Part shown: piece after piece, positions 1 through 11,711 of the stretch
Layout of the letters: every line of letters starts with the position of its first letter
Position numbering within the stretch: position 1 is the first letter of the stretch
DNA from: JAICMB01 sp963795935
Lineage (GTDB): Bacteria > Acidobacteriota > Terriglobia > Bryobacterales > Bryobacteraceae
Direction of reading: 5' to 3'
Assembly (NCBI GenBank): GCA_963795935.1
Contig: CAWCJO010000021.1
Coordinates: 109,651-173,650 of the forward strand
Length of the DNA stretch: 64,000 bases
Made by a program: the position numbers and the translations under genes
The notes under the pieces: model-generated
What the model saw: only the letters and a program-made list of their open reading frames with translations
What the model was told of the DNA's origin: nothing
The model's database searches: none

Positions 1-2276
1 CTTCGCGAGCAGCGCGTCGCCGAGCTGCGTCTTGGTCTGAATGGGCAGGAACTCCAGGCTCGACGCCGTGCGCCACATCTCGCGCAGCAGGCTGTTGTTC
101 AGGCGCGGCGGACGCTTGTTGCCGCGCGGCAGCAGGTTCGGCGAGAGGCGCTGGAAAATATCGTACTTGCTGGTTCTTGTTCAGGCCTCCGGCGACGCGT
201 CCCCAGAAAATCCACCAATCGATTTCGTTCTGGACCTGATTGGGAAAGGCGAGGCCGGAGGCATAGACGCGGCGCGCCTGCTCGATGCGGAAATCGTCGC
301 CGGGGAAGCCGAATCCGGGCCGCAGACAAAAGCCGCACAGATTGAGCCAGCGCATCTCGAGCGCCGCCGATTTGCGCCGGTCGGCCACCAGCGCGATCAT
401 GACGATCGGCGAGGCGGCGGATGGCGCTCAACGGCCACGAATTGCGGCCGAGCGCGAGGGTCTGCTCCAGGCGCGCGGGAAGCTCTTCGGGCGGAATTGT
501 CGCGGAGCCGAACGCCGCCTCTATCAATTCCGCGGCCTTCGCGAGCGCTTCATCGCTGACGACCGCGGCGGGCTTCATGGACCGCTGCGCGGCAGCGGAT
601 GCCGCCTTGCGCAGCTCGAACTGCAGGCGCCATTGATGCTCGCTGATTTTCGAATCGGCCCAGAGCTCGAGCGTGCCGACCTCCGTCAGACGCGATGCGC
701 AGCTTGATGGGCACCAGGCGCTCGCCCGTTTTTCCAAATCGGATCACGGCATTCAGGGGCGCGTGCATGTGCAGCGTCGGGAATATCGGCGAGATTCACG
801 GACTTGCCCAAGCTGGTCGTCAACGCGCGTCAGGGAACTGTATAAGCGGAACGACGACGGGCTTGTTTGCAACCAGATGCAGATCGTCGCGGTCGAGCTC
901 GAGCGCTGGCGCCTTCTTCGGTTCCGCGCGGCATCAGGCAGACGGCTTCGTTCGCCGATGCGCGATGTAGTAGGCGCGCGGCAGACCGCCGCGGACGAGC
1001 AGACCCGCGCCGGTCGAGCGCACGTAGGAGTAGTAAGCCGCGCCGACCGCAACCGCGAGATCGAGGTCGCGATTTTCGAGAACGAGCGGCCGCTGGCCGT
1101 ACCAGCGCTCCATGACGTCGGCGACGCGCTGTTGGCAAATTTCGGGGATGAAAAAGCCGCCGTTAAACAGGACCGCGTCGGGGCGGGAGTTCTCGTTGCC
1201 GCTCAGGAATGCCGCGAGGTGGCGCGTGATGGCGGGGTCGGAGACGTAGGGCAGGCCCAGTTCCCGGAACAGACTGCGCTTTTCTTCCTTGGGCTTTTCG
1301 TCCAGTGCGCAGAAGGGCAGGAAGCCGTCGAGCGTCAGCTCCAGTGCTTCTTCGCGGGTGATCGCGGTTTTGAGCATGCCGCCGATCAGCGACGATCCCG
1401 CGCCGAGCACCGTGATTTCGACGCTGCTTCGACCGTGGGATCGGCGAGCATGTGCTCTTTCGCCGCGGCGCATTGCCTGCGCAGGCCGCTGCGCTGGCGG
1501 ATCGACAGCGGCGTCCCGAGCTTCGCTTCGACCAGCCAGGCCAGCGTGAGATCGAGATTGTCGCCGCCGAGCAGCAGATGCTTGCCCACGGCGGTGCGCG
1601 TGAACTCGACGCGGTCGCCCTGGCGGTTGACGCGGATCAACGTGAAGTCGCTGGTGCCGCCGCCGACATCGCAGACCAGCACCACCTGTCCATCGAAAAG
1701 GCTCTTCTGCGATTGCGCCAGATGGTTGACGATCCAGGAGTAGAAGGCCGCCGCGGGCTCTTCGAGCAGCGTTAGTTTCTCGATGCCGGCTTCGCGCGCC
1801 GCCGTGACCGTCAGCTCGCGCGCTTCTTCATCGAAGGATGCGGGGACGGTTAGAACAACATCTTGCTGGGCGAGCGGCTGCGTCGGGATGCAGCTTGTCG
1901 TTCCAGGCGTCGCGGATCGCCGCCAGATATCAGGGTCGAGACTTCGACGGGCGACAGTACGCGGCCGGCCTCCTGCGCATCCCACGGCAGGATCTTCGCG
2001 GTGCGGTCGACTTCCGGGTTCGAGAGCCAGCTCTTGGCCGAATGGACCGACTTGGTCGGCACCAGCGCGCCTTGCTCGCGCGCGTACGCTCCCACGTAGG
2101 TCTGGTCGCCCAGGAAGAGAAACGACGGCAGCGTGCGCCGCGCTTCGATTTGCCCCGGCGCGACGTATTGGGGAATGGGCAGGACCTCGATCTCGGGGTA
2201 ATCCGTGAGCTCGGCGGCGGAGCGCGACGTATGCGAGCGCGGAATTGGTGGTGCCGAGGTCGATGCCGACGTTCAT
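1..2276 (-). CDS. Hsp70-family protein with DUF3731-like C-terminus (3' end outside window, several indels)
   Basis: DnaK-like ATPase. The start at 2276 overlaps the stop of the upstream Hsp70 gene (ATGA). Seen: phosphate-1 motif GIDLGTTNSALAY at residues 4-16, LTVPASFDEEARELTV, the phosphate-2 loop CDVGGGTSDFTL, LLGGDNLDLTLAW, and an adenosine-type motif LFNGGFF near 1160-1170. The last part (about 1-600) reads as the helical region of the DUF3731 type (NSWPLSAIRRLADR, then RWLNLCGFCLRPGFGFPG in the next frame), running off the window as LGDALLAK. The frame changes at roughly nine places (about 2220, 1900, 1870, 1440, 960, 900, 800, 720 and 395). Each can be bridged by a one-base change, so the gene is probably intact in the organism. 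It is expected to be a cytosolic chaperone-like ATPase; its client is unknown. Confidence 0.85.
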
Positions 2277-4111
2277 GAAGTCTGCTGTACGCGCTCGCGC
2301 ACATTGAATTCGAGCTTCCAGCGGCGTCCGTCGCGCGCCACGCACCAGAGCTGCAGCATGCCGGTTTCGGTTACGACGGTTTCGAGCGTCACGGGCACGT
2401 AATCGCCGGAATCGCCGTTGGCGGGCAGCTCGACTTGCATGGGCGAAAGCTCTTCGAGATCGTCGCCGATGTCTTCGATCATGGCGCCGGGCGCATCGTT
2501 CTTGCGGCTGGCGGAATTGAAGAAGCGGAACTCGGCCGGCTCGCCGACGGCCAGTCCGAATTCGCGATCGGGGAAATGCAGCTCGGTGCCTTCTTCCATG
2601 CCGAAGGGCGCGACGGTGAGGGCTTTCAGCGGCGCGGGCATGCCCGGTACGGCGGGCATGGCGGTTTCGATGCCGACATAATAGGTGCGCGGAACGCCGC
2701 CCCGGATGCGCACGCCTTGGCCGTGCGCGCGAGAGGCCGTAGTAAGCCGCGCCGCGCGCCACCGCCTGCATCAAATCTTCGCCGAGCAGCGGCTGGATCG
2801 GCTCCATGCCTTCGTCGCGCAGCCACGAATTCAGGGTTTCGAGAAGGCGCTCGCGCACGAGCGCCGGCGCGCAGCACGCCGCCGTTGAAGAGCACGTGCG
2901 TGGGGCACGCCAGACCGCTCGACCCGCGCCGCACGCTGCCGTGTTCCGCGGTCGCGGCCTGCTGCCGCAGGAATCGCGCGAGATGCTTCGTCATAGCGGC
3001 ATCGGCGGCGTAGGGCAGACCGATCTCGGCCAAACCGATGCGGCGCTGGCGCTGCGGCAGGTCGTTGCTCGAAACGAGCGGCAGAAAGCCCTCGAGCAGG
3101 ATGCGGTCCAGGTCGGCGCGCTCCAGCTTCGTCTTGATGGTTCCGCCGACCAGGCCGGTGCCCTTGCCCAGAATCGTGATCGCCTGCTCGCGCTTGCTCT
3201 TTTCTTCGAGCAGCCGCTCCTTGGCCACGCGGCACTGCTGCCACAGCGCATAAAGCTGCAGCGAATCGAGCTTCGTGCCTTTAGCGGCAAGCTGCTGCTC
3301 GACGAAGCGCGCCAGCGCGAGATCGATGTTGTCGCCGCCCAGAAGGATATGTTCGCCGACGGCGACGCGCTCGAGTTGCAGTTCGCCGGCGCGCTCCGTG
3401 ACGGCGATGAGCGTGAAATCGGTGGTGCCGCCGCCGATGTCGACGACCAGGATGAGGTCGCCGACCTGCACGCGCTCGCGCCAGTCGGGGTGGCGCTCGA
3501 TCCAGGCGTAGAAGGCGGCCTGCGGCTCTTCCAGCAGCAGCAGGTTCTTGTAGCCGGCCTGCTCGGCGGCCTGCAGCGTCAGCTCGCGCGCGACGGCGTC
3601 GAAGGAAGCGGGAACGGTTACGAGGATTTGTTGTTGCTCGAACGGCGCATCGGGGAATTTTGAATCCCACGCGTTGCGCATGTGCGCCAGATATTCGCGG
3701 GAGACCTGCGATGGGCGACATTTTCTCAACGCCCGCGGGCGCGCCCAGAGGCAGCAACGGCGAGGTACGATCCACGCCCGCGTGCGATAGCCAGGACTTC
3801 GCGGAGGCAACCAGGCGGCCGGGATTTTCAACGCCGCGCTTCTGCGCCAGGACGCCCACGACGGGTCTGCCGTTGCCCTCCGCCCAGGGAAGGTCGAGCG
3901 TCCCCGCTGGAAAATCCGACGGGCCCGGAATGTACAGAAACGACGGCAGCAGCGCCTCGTCGCGAACTTCGCCTGGATTAGCAAGCTGCGGAATCGGCAG
4001 CAGCGAGACGGGAGGGAGCGCGTGCGCGTCGTCGATGGCGTCCAGAGCGGAATACGCCAGCGCGGAGTTGGTCGTGCCCAGGTCGATTCCGATAACGAAT
4101 TTGCCGGCCAA
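2273..4111 (-). CDS. Hsp70-family protein, first of a tandem pair (three indels)
   Basis: DnaK-type ATPase of about 612 residues. It starts at TTG 4111, three bases after the DUF2760 stop, and ends in an ATGA overlap with the second Hsp70 gene. Visible motifs: VIGIDLGTTNSALAY near the N-terminus, ILVTVPASFDAVARELTL, LVVDIGGGTTDFTLI, HILLGGDNIDLALARF, THVLFNGGVLRA and a beta-rich C-terminal segment (VELPANGDSGDYVPVTLE). The reading frame moves by one at about 3700, 2870 and 2720. The three shifts cancel out, so start and stop are in the same frame, which is the pattern expected of three one-base assembly insertions. Order DUF2760-Hsp70-Hsp70 and the overlaps suggest one operon. Function beyond ATP-dependent protein binding cannot be read from the sequence. 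Confidence 0.88.
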
Positions 4112-4114
4112 CTT

Positions 4115-4645
4115 CTATTCGACCTCGATTTCGGCGGGAGCGATGATGGTGGCGTTCTGGCTGGCGGCGAGCTGCGGCAGATCGACGCGGTCGGCGCGCC
4201 ATCCTTTATGCCGCAGCAGGCCGCCCGGGGCCTTGCCGTTGGCGGGGACATTGCCGAGCAGCTTCACGGTGTTGGGATCGTTCGTCTCGACTTTGGTGAA
4301 AGTCCCTTCCACGCCGTCGATGACGGGCGAAAGATGCACGTAGCGGTCGAGCGTTTCGCGGCATTGATCGTGGAGCGAGCGCACCGCCGCGCCCACCTGG
4401 TCGTCCGAATAGGGCGCGATGTCTTCCATCAGAAAATCGATGAGGCGCGAATCGCGCTGCAGGATGGCGAGCATCTGGAGCGCGCCATCGGACGGCTTCA
4501 ATTGCGGGACAGGCTTCGGTTGCGCCGCGGGCTTCGCCGGCTGCCGCTCTTTCGGAACGAATCCGTAGATAGCGGCGAGCTGGGGCGGGATTCGGCCCCG
4601 GAACAGAATCGAAAAAAACGCGTTGAAAGCGTACAGGATTCTCAA
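4115..4645 (-). CDS. DUF2760 domain-containing protein
   Basis: Protein of 176 residues with a short hydrophobic N-terminus (LYAFNAFFSILFRG), a Pro/Lys/Gln-rich linker (residues 32-50) and a C-terminal domain with LQMLAILQRDSRLIDFLMED and the conserved end GGLLRHKGWRADRVDLPQL, which I recognise as DUF2760. Start TTG at 4645 is supported by GGAG six bases upstream. DUF2760 genes are known to lie beside YegD-type Hsp70 genes, as here, so a role as accessory factor of the two chaperones is inferred. The frame is clean. Biochemical function is unknown. Confidence 0.85.
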   Translation of the reverse strand: MRILYAFNAFFSILFRGRIPPQLAAIYGFVPKERQPAKPAAQPKPVPQLKPSDGALQMLAILQRDSRLIDFLMEDIAPYSDDQVGAAVRSLHDQCRETLDRYVHLSPVIDGVEGTFTKVETNDPNTVKLLGNVPANGKAPGGLLRHKGWRADRVDLPQLAASQNATIIAPAEIEVE

Positions 4646-4715
4646 GTAGCGCTCCTCAGTTTGAGGATAAACGAGTGTGCGCGATGCGCGCTGCGCTGGG
4701 CTGAAGAGATCCCGG

Positions 4716-7700
4716 TTAGAACGTCACCCGCACGCCCAATTGCATGGCCCGTCCACCTCCCGTCCCGTTGACTCCGGTACCGCTGCCGACGGTACCCGTC
4801 ACATAGCCATAGGTCGAACTCGTCAGGCTGCCTTGGGGGTTGCTGAACTCGGGCGTGTTGGTGAAGTTGAACGTCTCGGCGCGGAGTTCGAGATCGAATC
4901 GCTCCGTCATTTTGAAGTGCTTCGAAAAGGCGAGATTCAGCGCGAAGAGACCGGGGCCGCTCAGGAGATTGCGCCCCGTGGTGCCAAACCTTACGCCAGT
5001 CGGTTGGACGAAGCTGGCTTGGCTGAACCAGGGATTGCCGGTGTTGATGCCGTGCAGGATCTGCACCGCCGCAACCTGGTCCGGCGTTTGCGTTTCGCCT
5101 GGAGTATTCAGGCTGCTGCCGCTTGCGGTGATCTTCAACGGCGTGCCTGTCAGCGCGTCAACACGCCGGAGAGCTGCCAGTTGCCAAGAACCCACGTGGC
5201 CGGACCATGCGTCAGCCATTTCTTTCCGACGCCGAAGGGAAGTTGGTAAACGTAGCTCTGCACGAAGCTAAGAGTGCGGTCGAAGTCGGTTCGGGCATAG
5301 TTGCGGCGTCCATTGATAAGCCAATCAAGGCTGCCATCGTCGTCGGTCTGGTAGCTCATGCCCTTGCCCCAATTGAAGGCGGTGGTGATGGTGAAATCGG
5401 AAAAGCGGCGGTCGAAGTTTGACCTGCAACGCGTTATAGCTCGACGAGAACCCCGCCCAACGAATGGTTGCGGACGCCGTCTTTCCGTAAAGCTGGTACA
5501 GCGGCTGGCTCGGCTGTGCCCAAACCCAACTCCGCGGGGTCGCTGGTGTTGTTTAGGTTGTAATTCGCCGCCGTATCCACGCCGTGAACGCCCAGATAGG
5601 CGACGTCCAGCACCAGGTGCCAGGGCAACTCGCGCTGAATGGCAAAGTTCCAGGTTTCCGTATAGGGGTTCTTGAAGTTCGGGTTGATTACGTTAAAGCT
5701 GTTGCTCAAGAGCGGACCCGTGGCCGGGATGATGCCGTTCGAAGGAATAGTGACCGGCACTGGCAGCGGGAAGCCCTGCTGAAAAGTTGCCGGTTGGCCG
5801 TTGGGAAGAATGGTGGTCGCATACCCGTCGCCTACGTTGCTATAGAAGTTGTTCGGCGCGGACGGGATAGTTATAGGCGTAAGTATTGTCCGGAAACGGA
5901 GTGTAGCTGATGCCGAAACCGGCGCGAATCACAGTCTTTTCGGTCAGACGGTAGGCGATCCCCACGCGCGGCGCAAAGTAGTTATAGCGCGTTTTCATGC
6001 CCAGATTGGAAGGATTGTTCCCGATTCCCGCAATCACCAGGTTATTGGTGTTGGGATCGTAGTTGGAAAAGCCGCCCGGGAACTGCGGCGTGGCGGGCGG
6101 ATAGAATTCCCAGCGCAGCCCGAGATCGACGGTCAGCTTCGGGGTCACCTGCCATTTATCACCGCCGAAACGCGAAAAACTCCCATTGCCGGTAAGCCGG
6201 AAAATACGTATTGACATCGCGGCCGAGCTGGTAAGGCACATCCAGCAGGAAAGCTGGCCATATCGTTGGCGATGCCGAGTTTGGAAGAGTTGCAACTGGT
6301 GGCCGAGCCCGTTGGAGCCGGTTGCTGATAGGGCGTGCACAAGCCGGTCTGCTGATTGCCGAAATAATAAATACCGCGCGGACTGTAAGTCTGGTCCTGC
6401 AGCAAATCGTCGCGGATGCGCTTCAGATCGACGCCCCATTTGATGGTGTGATTGCCGCGGTCATCGTCCAGGTGTTCACGACATCCACGTTGGCCTCCGC
6501 GCGCACCCAGGGCAGACTCGCCGAATATCCGACCACGGGATTTGAAAAGCCGTCGTTGATCTGTATGCCCACAATGCCGCTGGTGAACTGGATTGATGTT
6601 CACGCCCGGAATGCCGAGCGCCGTCGAATCGTTCTTGCCGTAATCGGAAGGCTGGGCTTCGTTGTGATAGTGCGCAACGGCGAGGCGCAGTTCGGTAACG
6701 AGCGACGGCGTAGACCACGCGATCGTAATTCACGCCCCCGCTGTAGGTTTTCTGGGTGCCCGTACCCATAAACGCGCCTGCCCGGCCCGTCCCCGCCCGC
6801 ATCACCGAAAAGCGGCGCCTGAAACACAACCGGACGCGCGAAACTGAATCGCCCGCTCAGCCGGTCATTAGGGTAAGGTTGTAATCGAGCTTTCCATCCA
6901 GACGAATCGGTCGTCTTCTGAAACGGCAGCAACGCAAAGTAGTTGTTGCTGGGATTCGCAATATTGTACGGCTGGTTCGTGGGGATGATCAGATTCAGGA
7001 TCTTCGTTTGAGACAGTATTGATGCGGCTGGACGGGATATGATGTTCCCCGGAAACGGAGTGCGGCCTGTGCCGTCCAAGCGGATTGCCAGTCGCGGGAT
7101 CGTAGATGGTCGTGGTCGCGCTGCTGAGGTCGCCCGTACGCCACGGGTCCGGCGGGATGGTCACCAGATTCGTATTTGCCTCATGATCCATCGCACGAAG
7201 GTAATCCGCGAAAATAGAACAGCTTGTTCTTTTGGATCGGCCCGCCAATGTTGCCGCCCACGTAGTTATAAGCCAGGTGACCGACCGAAGGATTGAAAAA
7301 GCTGCGCGCATTGAAATCGCTGTTCTGCAGGAACTCATACGCAGCCCCATGCATCGTATTCGAACCGGATTTCAGGATGACGTTCGTCACTGCGCCGGAA
7401 GCGCGTCCGAGTTCGGGGTCGTGGTTGCTGAGCGATACGTCGACAGTCTGAATGGCTTCTATCGGAGGAATCAGAATCTGCAGCAACCCGGTACGCTCGT
7501 TGTCGTCCGTACCTTCGATCATGTAGTTGTTGCCCTGCCGCATCTGACCGTTCACCTCTGTTTGAAGGGAACTGGCGGCGTTGAAGAATTGCGAGTGCTG
7601 TTCCGCGACTGGCGCAACTCCCGGCGCAAGATTCAAGAGCGCTTGGAAATTGCGATTGGAGCTCAGCACGGGAGCGTCGGCGAGCGTCGCGGTATCGATT

Positions 7701-8111
7701 TTCATGGACGTGTCGGCGGTGTCTGCCTGGAGCATCGGCGATGCCGCGTGGACTTCGACGGTTTCGGTGAGGGCGCCAGGCTGTAATTGAGTGTCCACGC
7801 GGACGGTGGTGTCCACGCGCACTTCGACGTCCGGGCGAGTCTCCTTCTTGAAGCCCGTCGCCTCAACGGAAACCGAATAGGTGCCGGGCGGCAGGTCCGG
7901 GAAAGTGTAATTGCCGCTTTCATTGGTCACGGCCGAGTGGCTGATGTTGGTGTTCGTTTCCACGATGGTGATCTTGGCGCCGGGCACCGAGGAACTCGTT
8001 GGATCAGTCACCGTGCCAAGCAGCGTGGCGTTCGCTATTTGAGACCAGCCCAAGGCCGGCGCTAAGGCAAGCGAGCGCGATCAGAACAAAAAATGAGCGT
8101 AGATTTCCCAT
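4716..8111 (-). CDS. Oar-like TonB-type outer-membrane protein, copy 1 (several indels)
   Basis: Large outer-membrane beta-barrel with an N-terminal carboxypeptidase-regulatory-like domain, about 1,130 codons. N-terminus MGNLRSFFVLIALACLSAG at 8111 is a signal peptide; it joins the next frame (QIANATLLGTVTDPTSS) if GGG near 8053 is read as GG. The regulatory domain follows (GNYTFPDLPPGTYSVSVEAT), then a plug-like region (NYMIEGTDDNERTGLL, GGNIGGPIQKNKLFYF). The C-terminus ends in GRAMQLGVRVTF, the aromatic end expected of a barrel inserted by BamA. Breaks at about 7200, 6880, 6600, 6440, 6180, 5850 and 5440 are probably assembly errors. AGGAG lies upstream of ATG 8111. Ligand unknown; members are usually linked to uptake of, or adhesion to, complex substrates. 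Confidence 0.88.
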
Positions 8112-8280
8112 CGGCTTGAACTCCTCATTGACTCTTTCTGAAACCGAGTAGCGACGCAACGGAAGAGTACCCATTTCCCACGCTGCCGTCGGCGGAGCGC
8201 CCTGACGATGCCGTTGTTCTCTGCAACGATGATTTTTGGCATCCCCAACGACGGCGCCGTTGGCGGCAACCAGCCAACCA

Positions 8281-8298
8281 ATCCACCGATCAGTGGAT
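8281..8298. other. Hairpin in the leader of Oar-like gene 1
   Basis: ATCCAC-cgatca-GTGGAT is a perfect 6-bp inverted repeat with a 6-base loop, between the predicted promoter (8319-8347) and the start codon at 8111. It has no following T-run, so it is not a classical terminator. A leader structure or protein site is possible. The rest of 8112-8388 shows no coding signal I trust. Confidence 0.35.
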
Positions 8299-8318
8299 CT
8301 AAAAACGAGGTCTGCCGA

Positions 8319-8347
8319 ATTATAGATCCAATCGCCTTTTCGGGCAA
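8319..8347 (-). promoter_or_regulatory. Predicted sigma-70 promoter for Oar-like gene 1
   Basis: On the minus strand TTGCCC (8342-8347) is followed after exactly 17 bases by a perfect TATAAT (8319-8324). It lies about 200 bases upstream of the ATG at 8111 and just after the stop of the truncated Oar-like gene 2. That gives a long leader, which also holds the hairpin at 8281-8298. Prediction only. Confidence 0.5.
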
Positions 8348-8388
8348 TGGACAGCGAAGATAAAATTTAAAATCTCGGAACCGGCCAT

Positions 8389-11300
8389 TCAGCAATCTTG
8401 AACTATCAGTCGTAATCCCGCGAAATTCTGGCCGCTGAAGAAAGCCGGATTGGAGAATACGACCGGCACGCCGGACTGCACGTCGTAGTTCCCGGCCAGC
8501 TCCCAGCCGCCCACAATCGGCATCGAACCAGCGGGACATCCCGCCGCCAAATCGTTTTCCACGGCCCACGGGGATGTCCCAGATGGGCGCGACATTCAGG
8601 TGGAAAGGACGATCTTCGCCGCCCAGCTTATGCTCGATCACTGCGCCCGCGATCTGCGGACCCAGGAAAGCTGTATCTTCAAACAGCTTGGACCAGGTGA
8701 AAGCGCCGATAATGCTGAACGAATTAGTGAACCTGTGTTCGACCTTGCCCAGCCCGGCGTCATATTGATTCTTGCCGGTGGGATTATTTTCAGTTACCGT
8801 GCCCAGCAGCGGATCCGGATTCAGCAACTGATTCAACGCGACCGTCTTGGTGCTCCCGATGGAACCGCCTGTAATGCCCGGCAGGTTATAAAACGGATTG
8901 GGGACCTGCACGTTCCACGGCAGGATATCGACCGGTCGTCCCGTCGAATCGAAGACCGGGGCCTGTAACTGCTTCCACAACCCGAAGCTCGGTTCATTCT
9001 CGTTCCATCCCCAGGATATGTCGTAGGTCTTATTATGGGAGTAACCGACTTCGAACAGCCACTTACGCCACTGATGCTGCACGTGCAAACTGTACTCGAG
9101 CGAATAGAAACGGTTCAGATTGGGGTTGTCCCAAGAAGCGGGCGCCGACCCCAGATTTGTGAGCGGCCCCAGCGACGATCCAGTGGGCCGCAGGATTCCG
9201 TTCTGAAAAGGATTCGCGAGGGTGTCGTAAGGAGTCAGGTAATTATCCTGCGTGGCGATGAAAGTAGTCGTGCGGCTGAATCCGTCCTGTTTGCCCACAT
9301 TGTAGTCCGCTTGCGTAAAGCGGCCGAATCCGCCCCGGATGACGGTATTCGCGCCCAAGCGGTAAGCCGGCCGATGCGCGGCTGCCACTCATGCCAGTCG
9401 ATGTTGTACGTAGTGCGCGGAGTTCCGTTGGCGCCGGCAAAAAGCTGTTCGCCGATGACATGGAACTGGGAGGCGGGAAGAAGCTGTTGCAGCGTCTGCA
9501 CGCCGCTGTTACTCGCATTGGCGGGGTTCGAGAGTATGGCTGCGTAGGAAGCCTGCGCCGCGCCACTGATAGGATTGATCGCCGTCGGGTCATATCGATC
9601 GGTCAGCCGGTCGTAGCGTTCCGTAACAGGCCGCTCGACATCCCAGCGCAGTCCAAGATTGACGGTCAGTCTTGAGGTAACCCGCCAATCGTCCTGGAAG
9701 AACGCTCCGCCGTAATACTGCGAGTAGAAAGCGCTGGCATTGACCGGGACGTTGCCGCCCGAAGGGAGACCCAACAGGAATGAGGCAAAGGTGGAGCCTT
9801 GACCGGTGCCGCCGGAGACGGCATTATTGGGTCGCGTCCAATTACTGTTGAAATCGAATTCGCCCTGGTTTCCAAGCGCGCCGTTGGACTGCTGCAGTAT
9901 CCAGAATTCTGCGCCATAGTGAAACGTGTGATTGCCGTGGACCTGAGTCAGGGTCCCCGCCCATGTGTGATAGGTGGTGTCTTGGAAGGAGCCTGCATTC
10001 TGAGTGCCGAAATTGCCCGCAAAGCCGGTGATATAGGGAAATGAAGGGTTCGCGAGTTGGTCCACGAAGCTCGCCGGAAAACCGAGCTTGGCGGAATTGA
10101 AGCCTGCGCCTAAGTCGTTCGTAGGCTCTTCGTAGCGGTTCAGGCTATAGCGCGCATCGAGGATCTTGTTCGAGCTGATGGTCCAGACGTGATCGAGTGA
10201 GATATCTTTTGCGATGCGCTGCGCGTCGTTTCCGGCGGCGATATCCTGCAGTCCGAACGTATCGCCCGACACCTCGGTCAGATGATGCCAGCGGATGGTG
10301 ACAAAACTATGTTGACTGTTGCTCCAGTTTTGGTCGGCGCGTATCAGTACCAGCGGGAAAACGTCGCGCCGCACGGAGGGTGGAGCGTAATCGTTGGAAG
10401 TGTTGCTGGTGCCGTCGCTGGGAGTGTTGGGCAGCGGCAGGTAAGCGAGAATGTTCTGAGCAATGGGGCTGAGCCGGGACTTCGGAATGACATCGTTCGG
10501 GAACATCGTGCGATTGCCGTTGGCGTCCACGGAGGTGGGGTCGTAGACCTGGATGGGAAAGCGCTGCTGCTGGCCGCCGATGGTCTGGGTGGTGAAAGAC
10601 TGGCTGAAATCGCCGGAGCGCTCGAGCGCGGTGGGCACGGAAATGGTTCCCGAACCCAGCGGATTCAGATTATGCGTGTCGTCGTAAGAGAAGAAGAAAA
10701 ACGTCTTTTCTTTTCCGTTGTAGAGTTTCGGGATCCACACCGGCCCACCGAAATTCCCGCCGAATTCGTTGAAGTGAACGGGCGGCACGGCGCCCCCAAT
10801 CAGATTCGTCTGGAACAGATTCGCGTTCAGCGCGCTGTTCTGGTTGAACTCGTAGAGCAGGCCGTGATAATCCTTGCCCCCGCTCTTGGTCTGCATATTG
10901 ATCGTCGCTCCCGCCTGGCGACCTATGGAGGCGTCATACGCGTTGGTCTGCACGCGAAATTCCTGCACGGAATCCATGGGCGGAATGAAGCCGATGTCGC
11001 CCCCGGCCTTCGTGTCGGGGGCGCCGTCAAGCTGGAAATTATTCGACCAGACGTTATTGCGCCCACCGTCGGCGGTGAACTGCGAGGCCGCGTTGTAGGA
11101 CCAAAGATGGGCGACGTTGGCGTTCTGGTCCTGCGCCACCACGCGGGGGAAAGCGTGGCCAGCAAAGTAACGACGTGCGATGACGAAGGGATCTCGGCGA
11201 TTTCTTCGTGCGTGATGACCGTGCCGCTGGTCGCCGAGGTCGTATCGATCAGCGGAGTCTCGGCGGTCACCTGCACGGTCTGAGTTTCCGAGCCAACCTC

Positions 11301-11630
11301 GAGTTGCGTATCGAACTGCTTGTTGTCGGCCGCCTGCAGCGTGATTCCCGCGCGATTTGCCGTTCTGAATCCCGGCGCCGAAATCGTGAAATGATAATGG
11401 CCCGGCAAAAGAAATTCGAGTACCCATACGCCCTTACCGTTGGTAATGGTGGTCTGCTTGACATTGTTGTCGTCATTGGTCACCCCTACCGAGGCGCCTG
11501 GTATCAGAGCGCCCTGTTGATCCATGACGCGCCCTCCGATTGCGGCGCGAACTTCCTGCGCCGCCGCGGGACCGAGCGCCACGGCCAGCGCGAAAACGCA
11601 AGTGAACAACTTGAATTTCAGGCTTGTCAT
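8389..11630 (-). CDS. Oar-like TonB-type outer-membrane protein, copy 2 (C-terminus apparently cut short; indels)
   Basis: Second large barrel gene. ATG 11630 gives a signal peptide (MTSLKFKLFTCVFALAVAL, cut near AAAQEVRA), then a carboxypeptidase-regulatory domain (GGRVMDQQGALIPGASVGV) and a plug with NNFQLDGAPDTKAGGD and FGGPVWIPKLYNGKEKTFFF. Barrel strands continue to NYDVQSGVPVVFSNPAFF near 8440, followed by the stop at 8389 (LIVQDC). Family members normally carry about 100-150 further residues ending in an aromatic barrel end, and neither of the other frames downstream restores that sequence. Frame changes at about 11160, 9380 and 8560 look like single-base errors. The missing C-terminal strands could therefore be a real truncation. 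Confidence 0.85.
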
Positions 11631-11640
11631 GACGTCACAC

Positions 11641-11670
11641 ACTATATACAATTCGGTACGCCCGCGGCAA
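11641..11670 (-). promoter_or_regulatory. Possible promoter very close to the start of Oar-like gene 2
   Basis: Minus-strand TTGCCG (11665-11670), an 18-base spacer, then TATAGT (11641-11646), only ten bases before ATG 11630. No Shine-Dalgarno sequence precedes the ATG. If this promoter is used, the mRNA would have almost no leader. Prediction from consensus only. Confidence 0.35.
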
Positions 11671-11711
11671 TGCAGACCTGCGCGTCCCGTCCAGGTTCCA
11701 AATGCGCGGAA

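Noticed and set aside
2806..3663. 285-codon plus-strand open frame opposite the first Hsp70 gene
   Set aside because: Antisense of conserved Hsp70 motifs; no independent coding signal.
8081..8385. Continuation of Oar-like gene 2 in the frame GSIIRQTSFLDPLIGGLVGW
   Set aside because: The sequence is not barrel-like and overlaps a strong -35/-10 promoter and the leader of the next gene.
10282..11283. 333-codon plus-strand open frame within Oar-like gene 2
   Set aside because: Antisense shadow of the barrel gene; low-complexity Gly/Val/Arg product without family motifs.
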